In this document: positions 32,613 to 40,927 of the stretch, one piece after another
How the letters are laid out: each line of letters begins with the position of its first letter
Position numbering within the stretch: position 1 is the first letter of the stretch
NCBI GenBank assembly: GCA_034431765.1
Contig: DAOUDD010000068.1
Coordinates: forward strand, 1-49,613
Reading direction: 5' to 3'
DNA from: DASYAN01 sp034431765
GTDB lineage: Bacteria > Chloroflexota > Ktedonobacteria > Ktedonobacterales > Ktedonobacteraceae
Length of the DNA stretch: 49,613 nt
The notes under the pieces: model-generated
Databases searched by the model: none
What the model was told of the DNA's origin: nothing
What the model saw: only the letters and a program-made list of their open reading frames with translations
Program-made: the position numbers and the translations under genes

Positions 32613-33350
32613 TTAGTCTTTCATATATTGATTGTGCGGCTCGTTTTGCGCTGCTGCAACGATTTTCTCCGCGACCTGTTCAGGGCTATCAGGCTCCGGG
32701 GCAGCCCCTTGTGGTAGTTGAATCGGCTGGTCCTGTCGAGTACTAGCACTGATCAGTCCATTTTTGCTAAAGTCTGTTGCTGTGCGGCTGGGAAACATCG
32801 TGGTGAGACGAATGTTTTTAGAGGCAAGCTCGACACGTGCAGTATCAGTAAGCATATTGAGTGCAGCCTTTGTCGCGGCATAGGCCCCGATACCCGGTAA
32901 CTGCATTTTCGTCACATTTGAACTGACATTGATAATCAAGCCTCCCCCATTGCGCTCCATCACCGGAATAACGGCTTGCATTGCGTGCAGAGGACCCAGC
33001 ACGTTCAGCTCGAATTGTTTTTGGAACGTTGCCTCATCGATCTCGGTCACCATGCCATAGGCTCCCTGACCAGCGTTGTTGATAAGAATATCGATGCGTC
33101 CATACTCCTGGGTCACTGTGTCCACCAACTGATTAATGCTCTCTTTTTGCGTCATATCCACAGCAACGACCAGCGCCTCCCAATCCTGCTGGAGCAACTC
33201 GTCGGCCAGGGCTTGCAGCTTGTCAAGCGAACGCGCTGCAAGGACGACACGCGCGCTCTTGTGTGCGAGCAGCCGCGCGGTGGCGCGGCCAATACCCTGT
33301 GACGCGCCTGTTACAATCACAACTTTATTCTGCAGATCCATAAATACCAT
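32613..33350 (-). CDS. Short-chain dehydrogenase/reductase (SDR)
   Basis: A 245-residue NAD(P)-dependent enzyme. Motifs: TGASQGIGRATA, VDMTQKES, NNAGQGAYG, catalytic Ser in INVSSNVTKM and YAATKAAL. The C-terminal half (TMFPSRTATDFSKN) is more like the DltE/YqjQ-type SDRs than FabG. Substrate unknown. ATG 33350 or 33341 can start it. It is unrelated in detail to the SDR at 23797. Confidence 0.9.
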   Translation of the reverse strand: MVFMDLQNKVVIVTGASQGIGRATARLLAHKSARVVLAARSLDKLQALADELLQQDWEALVVAVDMTQKESINQLVDTVTQEYGRIDILINNAGQGAYGMVTEIDEATFQKQFELNVLGPLHAMQAVIPVMERNGGGLIINVSSNVTKMQLPGIGAYAATKAALNMLTDTARVELASKNIRLTTMFPSRTATDFSKNGLISASTRQDQPIQLPQGAAPEPDSPEQVAEKIVAAAQNEPHNQYMKD

Positions 33351-33580
33351 CTTTCTTTTCTGAACTGTAAAAGGAATAACTGTTCCTATTTGTACACGGT
33401 GCAGAAGAGGTAGGGAGTGACAAAGGTTTTCTCTTGACGGTTCTTTCCTATCGCGCTATTATCCGTATGCAATTATTACTCTGCATTCAGATGAGAGAAG
33501 CTAGCTCTGAAGGCGCGTTTCTGAATGCGTTTCAGTACAAATATCTTTACTGCAAATTTTTCTCTGAGGACTTTTTTGTT

Positions 33581-33889
33581 ATGATGAAGCGCTTACGCGG
33601 ACGCAATCTCGCGCATCCTGGTTGCTTGATTGGTATTACCGCAGGATTGACTATTGGTATCATCATCGCTGGCGTGATGGCCGGTGTTTTTAATGTACCG
33701 CTTACAACGGTTCTGCTCACTTGGCTCGGACTGACCCTGTTCCTCGCCCTGCTGGGCTGGATTATCGGAGATCGGCTCTCTTCCCGCTTCCCTGCTGTAG
33801 AGGAGGACGCAAACGTCGCGCCAGCAGAAGGCGAAGGCACGACACTATCCACAACACCGGTCGAAGCACCACCTCAGACCCAATCTTGA
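33581..33889 (+). CDS. Small two-helix membrane protein
   Basis: A 102-residue protein with a basic N-terminus (MMKRLRGRN), two hydrophobic helices at about 15-38 and 42-64, and an acidic, Pro/Thr-rich tail. Codons 33581 and 33584 are both ATG. I do not recognise a family. The same frame is open further upstream, but without a good start. Confidence 0.55.
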   Translation: MMKRLRGRNLAHPGCLIGITAGLTIGIIIAGVMAGVFNVPLTTVLLTWLGLTLFLALLGWIIGDRLSSRFPAVEEDANVAPAEGEGTTLSTTPVEAPPQTQS

Positions 33890-33935
33890 AGAATGTGTTT
33901 GTTGAGGTCTAGCGCAGATGTAGGCTGCGTCTGGC

Positions 33936-35237
33936 TTATTGTCTCTTGATCCTTAGTAAGCCAGGTACTAGCAGCAGGATGAGTAGTGCTGCAAGAATAC
34001 AGGCCACGCCTCCACTGATGACGGAGAACATTGGGGTGAAAAGGCTAGCAATAACACCAGACTCAAACGAACCAAGCATAGGGCCGCCGATAGCAAACAT
34101 GGTGGAGACCGAACTGATACGTCCGCGCAATTCGTCAGGTGTGCTACTCTGCACAATGACGCCTTGCAGAATCACGCTGACCATATCTGCCGCGCCCGTG
34201 CCTGCCAGGAAGAGGAAGCCAAGCCAGAGGGGACTGGGAAAGAAGCCGAACGCAACGACGCATAGCCCCCAGAAAATCACGGCCAGTACCACGCCTAAAC
34301 CCTGACGCTTGATGCCTGTGATCAGTCCTAAAAAGGGTAGCAGTGCCAGCGCACCTATTCCACCCGCCGCTAGCAAGAAGCCAAGCCCAGATGCCCCAAT
34401 ATGCATGATATCGTGTGCGTAGACTGGCAACAGCGCTCGTGGCGCACCGAAGAAGGTGGCGCAAAAATCGAGGGCGAGCAACGCTAGAATCACCGGATGA
34501 GCCTGTAAGAAACGTATGCCCTCGACCAGTGCTGCTAATCCCGTCCGTGCACGCCTTTCTGCTGGAATCGGCGGCACACGTAGCATAACCAGCGCTGCAA
34601 TGACCACTACATACGAGACGACATTCAACCAGTAAGTAGAAGCTATTCCAAGCCAGGCAAGGGCCAAACCACCGGCTGCGGGGCCAGTGATGGCAAGGAG
34701 GTAGACCATCATCGAGTCCAAGAAAAGCGCATGAGCCATCTGTTCGCGAGGAACTAGATGAGGAATAATGGCTAGGCGTGTAGGAGATTCAAAGGACGAA
34801 GCCGTCGCACCCAAGAGAATGAGCACGTAAATACTGACCAGATTGATCATCTGTAAATTGGTGTAGATGGCTAGGATGACTGAGAAGATCATCATGATGA
34901 GGTTGACGATCAGGAGCAGTTTGCGCCGGTCCACCATATCCGCCAGGACACCTCCTACTAGTGAGAATAGCAAACGTGGCAGCGCCTGCATCAGACCGAT
35001 GAGTCCCAGGGCAAGGGCCGAGTGCGTGAGCAAATATACCTGCCAGGCTACCGCAACAACCTGCATCTGCGTCCCTGTTGCGGAAATCAATTGTCCCCAA
35101 AATAGTAGTGCATAGTTCTGGTTGCCTAGAACACGAAAAGTCTCAAGCGAACGCAAGATGGCGGAACGACCTTTCCCCGAAGCCATGAGCGAAGCTGAAT
35201 GGTCTTCCTCTAAAGTTGTGTGCGGTTTGTTTTCCAT
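33936..35237 (-). CDS. MFS transporter (EntS/MFS_3 type)
   Basis: A 433-residue exporter-type protein with about 12 membrane helices. The first half shows NYALLFWGQLISATGTQMQ and GLIGLMQALPRLLF, followed by the A-motif loop GGVLADMVDRRKLLL, typical of the MFS_3 (DUF894, enterobactin exporter) group. The C-terminal half keeps DELRGRISSVSTMFAIGG. It probably exports a small molecule by proton antiport. A small hairpin (35332-35350) with 8-base arms lies upstream in its likely promoter region. Confidence 0.9.
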   Translation of the reverse strand: MENKPHTTLEEDHSASLMASGKGRSAILRSLETFRVLGNQNYALLFWGQLISATGTQMQVVAVAWQVYLLTHSALALGLIGLMQALPRLLFSLVGGVLADMVDRRKLLLIVNLIMMIFSVILAIYTNLQMINLVSIYVLILLGATASSFESPTRLAIIPHLVPREQMAHALFLDSMMVYLLAITGPAAGGLALAWLGIASTYWLNVVSYVVVIAALVMLRVPPIPAERRARTGLAALVEGIRFLQAHPVILALLALDFCATFFGAPRALLPVYAHDIMHIGASGLGFLLAAGGIGALALLPFLGLITGIKRQGLGVVLAVIFWGLCVVAFGFFPSPLWLGFLFLAGTGAADMVSVILQGVIVQSSTPDELRGRISSVSTMFAIGGPMLGSFESGVIASLFTPMFSVISGGVACILAALLILLLVPGLLRIKRQ

Positions 35238-35819
35238 TAAAAAGTTCCTTCAAAAAAGTTTCACATGTGGTGTAGATCTCTCGACATACATCCGATTTGT
35301 GAGAATACTTCGTCGTCTATGTAGGAATATGAGGAGCGACTATCGCTCCTATGAAGTCATTGTATAGGGAAAAAGGGAGGAAAACGAGTGGAGAAAGGAG
35401 ATCTCTCTGGTGCTGTTCTTTCATCATTCTCTAAACGCGCACGTGGACCTTCCCAGCAGAGGTATTGCTCCCTGTTCGATTCCTAACAATATTTAAAAAT
35501 TTCGGTAAAACACTCGCACCTTGTGCAGAAATATGCTATAGTATTCCTACTCAGTTAACCAGAATCGCTCTTCAGAAATGTTGAGGCGTGCTCCGGACAG
35601 CGTTGCGTAGTTGCGTATATCGAAAAAATGTATCTGCTGCTGAGGCTTTGAGCAATGTTGCTCGTAGGCGATGAAGCTCTCGTGTGGACGACGTATCACC
35701 AGAGGTTCTTGTCGCTTGCCCTCTGAATACGAAAGTCCCCTTCTGTGCTGTGTTTGTTCTTCCATCTCGTGAATTGAACGGTTCTACCCTACCCTATCAG
35801 CACGTTCAAGGAGGCTCTA
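35238..35819. other. Intergenic region before the zinc-ribbon gene
   Basis: About 580 bases. It contains the hairpin AGGAGCGA (35332-35339) / TCGCTCCT (35343-35350). Apart from short meaningless open frames, no gene is seen. A TATAGT -10-like hexamer near 35534 lacks a good -35. Confidence 0.45.
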
Positions 35820-36035
35820 ATGCACTTCAACGAATTCCATCGTCCCATCTCAGTCGATTTTGCGCCGCGCGGCAGTTCCTGTGAATGGTGTGGTAAACCC
35901 GCCGAAAGACAGCTCACAGCCATCGGTGGCGCATACCACAACGAGAGCGGCGTCTTCTGCTCCCCCTGCGGCGAACGTTTCTCACAGGGCGTCATCAACG
36001 CCGCGCGTGCCTCAACGTATGTCCAGCCTCAATAG
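35820..36035 (+). CDS. Small four-cysteine zinc-ribbon-like protein
   Basis: A 71-residue protein starting MHFNEFHRPISVDFAPRG. It has two CxxC pairs, SCEWCGKP and FCSPCGERF, 29-31 residues apart, the layout of a zinc ribbon. A perfect AAGGAGG lies 7 bases before ATG 35820, and the length and codon use look real. There is no hydrophobic segment. The family is not recognised; DNA or protein binding is a guess. Confidence 0.65.
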   Translation: MHFNEFHRPISVDFAPRGSSCEWCGKPAERQLTAIGGAYHNESGVFCSPCGERFSQGVINAARASTYVQPQ

Positions 36036-36257
36036 TAGGAATGCATATCCGTATGTAATGACTTAAGGTTCAGGACCTCGAAAGGGGAGAGAGAGGTTGT
36101 AAATGCCTCCCTCCTTTCTAGAGGAATGTGTTCTGGTCTCCAATGTAAGCTGTCTTGTCAAAAGTTGGGATGAGACAACGACAGCTTGTGCACCAGTGTC
36201 ATCTGCCCCATATGGAGTATTTCGGGGCAAATGACAAAGAGACTTGCTCTTTAGCGA

Positions 36258-36392
36258 TCAAGAGGAATAAACTTCTTGTGCGTGTGCCGCTGCCTGCCAG
36301 GGTTGAGCAATCACGCTGACCACGAGGAGCGCAATACACGTACATGCAAACAGGAGGAAGGGAATACCATACTTCTTCCGTCGAAGTATCAT
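36258..36392 (-). CDS. Candidate 44-residue membrane or secreted peptide
   Basis: From a minus-strand ATG at 36392: a basic start (MILRRKKYG), a hydrophobic helix (about residues 10-30, IPFLLFACTCIALLVVSVIA), and an AAAHAQE stretch like a signal-peptidase site, then stop. AAAGGAA lies 14 bases before the ATG, slightly far. Downstream on the same strand two hairpins (36198-36209 with 36224-36235, one mismatch; and 36144-36184, imperfect) could end the transcript. The layout is that of a single-span small protein; unrecognised. Confidence 0.4.
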   Translation of the reverse strand: MILRRKKYGIPFLLFACTCIALLVVSVIAQPWQAAAHAQEVYSS

Positions 36393-36805
36393 ACCGCTAG
36401 ATTCCTTTCTTGTTCTCTACTCTTCTTCAATGAAAGATTCACCTGTGCCTGCGTCTATACAGGTTCACATGAGATAGGGTAAATGTTTGCAATCCTTTGG
36501 AACATATACACCAGGAACCATCTTCTACGGCAGAACGAAAGAACATCCTATCAACTTTACAAGATAACCATATCTATTCTTATCTGAACCTCTTTCTCCT
36601 TGCTTCTTTCGTCCATAACAGGAAGTATGGGCTACTGACAGAAATCACAAATGTGAAAGAAGGATAATTTTCAGAAAAATGTTTCTGATCTTCAGAAAAA
36701 ACATCTTTCTACTGTAAAAAAGTAGCATGTAGAAGCGGTTTTGTTAATGCTCAGGAGGAAGAAGTGAGGGAGAGGTAGGAACTGAGGTCCTACTCCTGCT
36801 CTACT
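36393..36805. other. AT-rich intergenic stretch before the methylase remnant
   Basis: About 410 bases with no gene seen. The motif TTCAGAAAAA occurs twice near 36670-36700, once inside a palindrome TTTCTGA-TC-TTCAGAAA. This could be a regulator site. The lost part of the upstream methylase gene should have been here, and nothing readable of it remains. Confidence 0.4.
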
Positions 36806-36952
36806 ATGTGTCGTGAAAGTGACGACATCGACGAGATTGACCGCGTTCTGGCGCAGCATTATGGCTTTACAGATGAAGAGTTAGACTTTATCATTAACTA
36901 TGACATCAAGTATCGGATGGGACGTGAGAACGGGGATGAGAGCGAGGAATAG
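36806..36952 (+). pseudogene. C-terminal remnant of an Eco57I-type DNA methylase
   Basis: The last 48 codons read MCRESDDIDEIDRVLAQHYG, then FTDEELDFIINYDIKYRMGR and an acidic end. The FTxEELDFIINYDIKYRMG ending is typical of large Eco57I-type restriction-modification methylases. An in-frame stop at 36776 and the absence of any further homologous reading upstream show that nearly all of the gene (normally about 1000 residues or more) is gone. Its TAG (36950-36952) is followed directly by the ATG of the helicase part, so the two formed an operon. Confidence 0.6.
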
Positions 36953-37300
36953 ATGCCGCGCATATTCAATAATATTGAACAGAAGTTGTTGGGGGCGCTG
37001 CAAGAGACGCTGAAGATATCGGAGCGGGCCGACTTTTGCGTTGGCTACTTTAATCTGCGTGGCTGGCGACATCTTGACACGTTGATGGAGAACTGGCAAG
37101 GAGGAGCACAGGCCCAATGTCGCCTGCTGATCGGGATGCAGGAGAAGCCCGAGGATGAGCTGTGCAAGGTCTTTAGCCTGCGTGCTGATGATGGGATCGA
37201 TCAGGCAACGGTAGTGCGTTTGAAGAAGCGCGTCGCGCAGGATTTCCGCGCCCAGTTGCTTGTTGGTGCAACGAGGACGAGGAAGGACTACGCCGTTTAA
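36953..37300 (+). pseudogene. PLD-domain start of the frameshifted helicase
   Basis: 115 residues with an N-terminal phospholipase-D-like fold: ADFCVGYFNLRGWRHLDTL and CRLLIGMQEKPEDEL. Reading stops at a TAA (37298-37300) because the frame changes at about 37268-37275. In the next frame the sequence continues with NEDEEGLRRLSVQLRTGRLV, which joins smoothly to the gene at 37303. A one-base loss (or two-base gain) has thus cut one gene of about 1130 codons into two. No slippery sequence is seen at the site. It may be a true mutation or a sequencing error. Confidence 0.7.
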
Positions 37301-37302
37301 GT

Positions 37303-40300
37303 GTGCAATTGCGCACTGGCCGACTGGTGGTCAAGCTCTACCTGCGCCACCGGCTGCATGCCAAACTCTACCTCCTCTACAACTCTCACCATCCCTATGC
37401 CAGAGTCGTTGGCAGTAGCAACCTGACGCTCTCCGGCCTCTCATCTCCGGGCGAGCTGAACGTCGATGTGGTGAATGATGATGCCTGCCGCAAGCTGGAG
37501 AGGTGGTTCAATGAGCGCTGGGAAGATCGCTGGTGCCTCGACATCTCCCACGAGCTGGCGGATATCATCGACGAGAGCTGGGCACGTGAGGAGACGCTTT
37601 CGCCGTATCATATCTACCTGAAGATGGTCTACCATCTCTCCGAAGAGGCACGGGCCGGGCTGAGCGACTTTCGTATTCCCCGAGTCTTCCAGGAACGGCT
37701 CTTTGACTACCAGGCGGCGGCGGTCAAAATCGCCGCGCATCACCTGAACAAACGCGGCGGCGTGATTATCGGTGACGTAGTTGGCCTGGGCAAGACGCTG
37801 ATGGCAACCACCCTGGCACGCATCATGCAGGATGACTACGACCTGGAGACGCTCGTTATCTGCCCCAGGAATCTGGTCACGATGTGGGATATGTACCTGC
37901 AGGAGTATGGGATCGTCGGGCGTATCTGCTCATTGAGCAACGTGCTCAACGAACTACCAGATCTGCGCCGCTACCGGCTGGTCATCCTCGACGAGAGCCA
38001 TAACCTGCGCAACCGCGAGGGCAAACGCTACAAGATCATCAAAGAGTATATCGAGAAAAACGAGAGCAAATGCGTTCTGCTCACCGCCACGCCCTACAAC
38101 AAAACTTTTCTCGACATCTCGGCCCAACTGCGTCTCTTTCTCAGCGACGACGCGAGCAAGGAGCTGGGAATTCGCCCGGAGAAGCTGCTGAGCGAGATCG
38201 GCGAGGCGAAATTTAACGCGCAGTACCAGTGCCCGATCCGCTCATTGACCGCATTCGAGAAGAGCGAGTATCCCGATGATTGGCGCGAACTGATGCGCCA
38301 CTATCTAGTGCGGCGCACGCGCAGCTTTATCCAGACATACTATGCACATCACGACCAGGATGGCCGTTCCTACCTGGAATTTCGCGACGGCACGCGTTCC
38401 TACTTCCCCACACGTGTGCCGCGCACCGTCAAATTTGCACTGAGCGAAGAGGGGCAGAACGATCCCTATGCGCATCTCTACTCGGAAGAAGCGGTAAAGA
38501 CCATCGGTGAGCTGTGTCTGCCGCGCTACGGTATGGCGAGCTATAGCGCAGCGAAAGCAAAAGCGAGTGAGAGCGAGAAATTGCTCTTACGTGGCCTCTC
38601 ACGTGGCGGCAAACGGCTGATGGGGTTTTGCCGCACAAATCTCTTCAAGCGGCTGGAGAGCGGTGGCTCCGCGTTCCTGCAATCAGTCACGCGTCACATC
38701 CTGCGCAACTATGTCTTCCTGCACGCCATTGAGAATGGCCTCGATCTGCCAATCGGCACGCAGAGCGCTGAACTGCTGGACACACAGAGCAACGACGAGG
38801 ACGAAGAGATCGTCGTGCCCGGCACACTCGACGATGACGACGCGAGCACCGAAGGCATGACCGTTGCCGAGACGACTGCACCTGTCGAGGAGCACGGACT
38901 CTATAGCGAGAGCTTCTTCAAAAAGCAGGCCGCCGCCGTCTACGAGCAGTACAGCACGCAGTTTCGCAAACGCTTCAAGTGGATTCGCCCCACCCTCTTC
39001 AACGCTAGCTTAAAGAAAGATCTGCGCCAGGATACACAGAAGTTGCAGCAGATCGTCAGAAGCTGTGGTAAGTGGGAGGCCCAATACGATCACAAGCTGA
39101 ATGCCCTGCTCGACCTGCTCACTCAGCGTCATCCGGAGGAGAAGGTGCTGATCTTCACGCAATTTGCCGACACTGTACGCTATCTCACCGAGAGGCTACA
39201 GGCACATGGAATCGCAGCCAGCGCAGGAGTCACGGGAAGTGCAGAGAATCCAACGGAATATGCATGGCGCTTCAGCCCACGCAGCAACAACTGCCAGGAG
39301 AGGGTTGCACCCGAGCAAGAGCTGCGTGTCCTGGTCGCTACAGATGTGCTCAGTGAAGGACAAAATCTGCAAGACGCAGCAATCGTCGTCAACTACGACT
39401 TGCCCTGGGCGATTATCCGCCTGATCCAGCGTGCCGGGCGCATCGACCGTATCGGGCAACAATCCGACAATATCTACTGCTACTCGTTCCTCCCTGCCGA
39501 AGGAGTGGAGAAGCTGATCAGGCTGCGCGAACGGGTACGCATGCGGCTGCGCGAGAATGCCGAGGTGGTTGGAACGGACGAAGCATTCTTTGAAGATGAT
39601 GATATGGATAATCAGGCCATGCTCGACCTCTATAACGAGAAGGCCGGCATCCTTGACGGTGATGCCGATAGCGAGATCGACCTCGCGTCGCAGGCGTACC
39701 AGATCTGGAAAAACGCTACCGATGCCAATCCACGCCTGAAAGGACTTATCGAGAATCTGCCCAACGTCGTCTTCTCCACCCGTGCGCATCGGGGCACCGC
39801 TCAGGCCCCCGAAGGAGTGCTCGTCTATATGCGCACCCCCGAAGGCAACGACTCGCTGGCCTGGATCAACCGCAAGGGAGAGAGCGTCACCCAATCGCAG
39901 CTTGCCATCCTGCGCATCGCCGCCTGTGATGTCCTGACACCCGCCCTGTCACGTCCACCAGAGCAGCACGAGCTGGTGAGACGCGGCGTGGAACACATTA
40001 TTGAAGAGGAGACGCACGGCGCTGTCGGGCAGCTTGGCAGCCGTTCGGGGGCGCGCTTGCGAACCTATCAACGCCTGATCCACTTCGTCGAGGTCACCAG
40101 AAAGAGCCTCTTCCCGCCCGCGCCAGAATTGCACAAAGCCATAGACGAGATCTACCGCTACCCCCTGCAAGAGAGCGCTCGCGATACCCTGAACCGGCAA
40201 CTGCGTTCAGGCATCGGCGACGATGACCTGGCAAACATGGTCATTTCACTACGGGATGCCAACCGCTTATGTCATGTACAGGAAGAAAGTGAAGATGTGC

Positions 40301-40350
40301 AGGAGCCACAGATCATCTGCTCACTTGGACTATTCGCACCACAAGCCTGA
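37303..40350 (+). CDS. PLD-SNF2/DEAD helicase, main part of a frameshifted gene
   Basis: 1015 residues from GTG 37303. The first 60 finish the PLD domain with an HKD-type motif, LHAKLYLLYN, then VVGSSNLTLSG. The SNF2-like helicase follows: GDVVGLGKTLMATTLARI (Walker A), VILDESHNLRN (DESH Walker B), LLTATPYNK, then helicase C with LIFTQFADTVRYL, DVLSEGQNLQ and LIQRAGRIDRIGQ. The rest is helical with no recognised domain. Proteins of this type travel with Eco57I-type methylases in restriction-like systems, and such a remnant sits upstream. If the frameshift is real, this piece would lack the PLD start and probably does not work fully. Confidence 0.85.
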   Translation: MQLRTGRLVVKLYLRHRLHAKLYLLYNSHHPYARVVGSSNLTLSGLSSPGELNVDVVNDDACRKLERWFNERWEDRWCLDISHELADIIDESWAREETLSPYHIYLKMVYHLSEEARAGLSDFRIPRVFQERLFDYQAAAVKIAAHHLNKRGGVIIGDVVGLGKTLMATTLARIMQDDYDLETLVICPRNLVTMWDMYLQEYGIVGRICSLSNVLNELPDLRRYRLVILDESHNLRNREGKRYKIIKEYIEKNESKCVLLTATPYNKTFLDISAQLRLFLSDDASKELGIRPEKLLSEIGEAKFNAQYQCPIRSLTAFEKSEYPDDWRELMRHYLVRRTRSFIQTYYAHHDQDGRSYLEFRDGTRSYFPTRVPRTVKFALSEEGQNDPYAHLYSEEAVKTIGELCLPRYGMASYSAAKAKASESEKLLLRGLSRGGKRLMGFCRTNLFKRLESGGSAFLQSVTRHILRNYVFLHAIENGLDLPIGTQSAELLDTQSNDEDEEIVVPGTLDDDDASTEGMTVAETTAPVEEHGLYSESFFKKQAAAVYEQYSTQFRKRFKWIRPTLFNASLKKDLRQDTQKLQQIVRSCGKWEAQYDHKLNALLDLLTQRHPEEKVLIFTQFADTVRYLTERLQAHGIAASAGVTGSAENPTEYAWRFSPRSNNCQERVAPEQELRVLVATDVLSEGQNLQDAAIVVNYDLPWAIIRLIQRAGRIDRIGQQSDNIYCYSFLPAEGVEKLIRLRERVRMRLRENAEVVGTDEAFFEDDDMDNQAMLDLYNEKAGILDGDADSEIDLASQAYQIWKNATDANPRLKGLIENLPNVVFSTRAHRGTAQAPEGVLVYMRTPEGNDSLAWINRKGESVTQSQLAILRIAACDVLTPALSRPPEQHELVRRGVEHIIEEETHGAVGQLGSRSGARLRTYQRLIHFVEVTRKSLFPPAPELHKAIDEIYRYPLQESARDTLNRQLRSGIGDDDLANMVISLRDANRLCHVQEESEDVQEPQIICSLGLFAPQA

Positions 40351-40521
40351 TAAATGAGTAGTAACCTCTTGCGGTACTTATCATAATACAGTATCATAGC
40401 GCTGGACATATACATAAAAACAATACCATACATATTTATTTGTACGTACAAGAAAAGACCTGCAAGATTTCCTATGCATCACCCCTCATTGCATAGGAAA
40501 TGTGCCACTGGAGGAGCAATC

Positions 40522-40905
40522 ATGGTACGACCGGATCGCAACGAATTACCTGATACAGCAACAGCAAGTGATACCATTATCTATCCTATCGACCTGCTGC
40601 GCAAGACAGCAGCAAAAATCCTTGTCGATGCGGACCTGGCGCAGCAAGAGCATCAGGCAAAATGGCATGCCCTTAAAACAAAATATATCGATGTCCACGA
40701 TCTCGATGGCAAGATGGCTGCTGTGCTCAACATCCACGAAAAACGCATGAGCGACTCCTATAACTGGCAAATGAAGCTGGCCCAGGCCCTCTTTGACGCA
40801 ATCAGCCAGATGGAAACAGCCGATCAGCAGGCCGCCAAAGGCTTCAAACCTGACAATTCTGACGAACCTCCTGCGCACGGGCGTGCGAAAGCAGGCGATT
40901 ACTAG
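40522..40905 (+). CDS. Small helical protein at the head of the toxin locus
   Basis: A 127-residue, mostly helical, charged protein beginning MVRPDRNELPDTATASD. It has a long central helix pair (LLRKTAAKILVDADLAQQEH and KMAAVLNIHEKRMSDS). The size and helical-hairpin look recall ESX/WXG-type secretion partners, but there is no W-x-G turn. GGAGGAG lies 7 bases before ATG 40522. The toxin-like gene follows after 22 bases. A chaperone or secretion-partner role is an inference from position. Confidence 0.6.
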   Translation: MVRPDRNELPDTATASDTIIYPIDLLRKTAAKILVDADLAQQEHQAKWHALKTKYIDVHDLDGKMAAVLNIHEKRMSDSYNWQMKLAQALFDAISQMETADQQAAKGFKPDNSDEPPAHGRAKAGDY

Positions 40906-40927
40906 CACAAGAGCGGAGGGAACAGCT

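Noticed and set aside
37303..40350. The PLD-helicase as part of DISARM or BREX
   Set aside because: No DUF1998 protein, PglZ or separate PLD gene is present; the PLD and helicase are fused, and the only partner seen is a methylase stump.
40522..40905. WXG100/ESAT-6 family assignment for the first gene of the toxin locus
   Set aside because: The size and helices fit, but there is no W-x-G turn and the length is above the usual 100, so only a general resemblance is stated.
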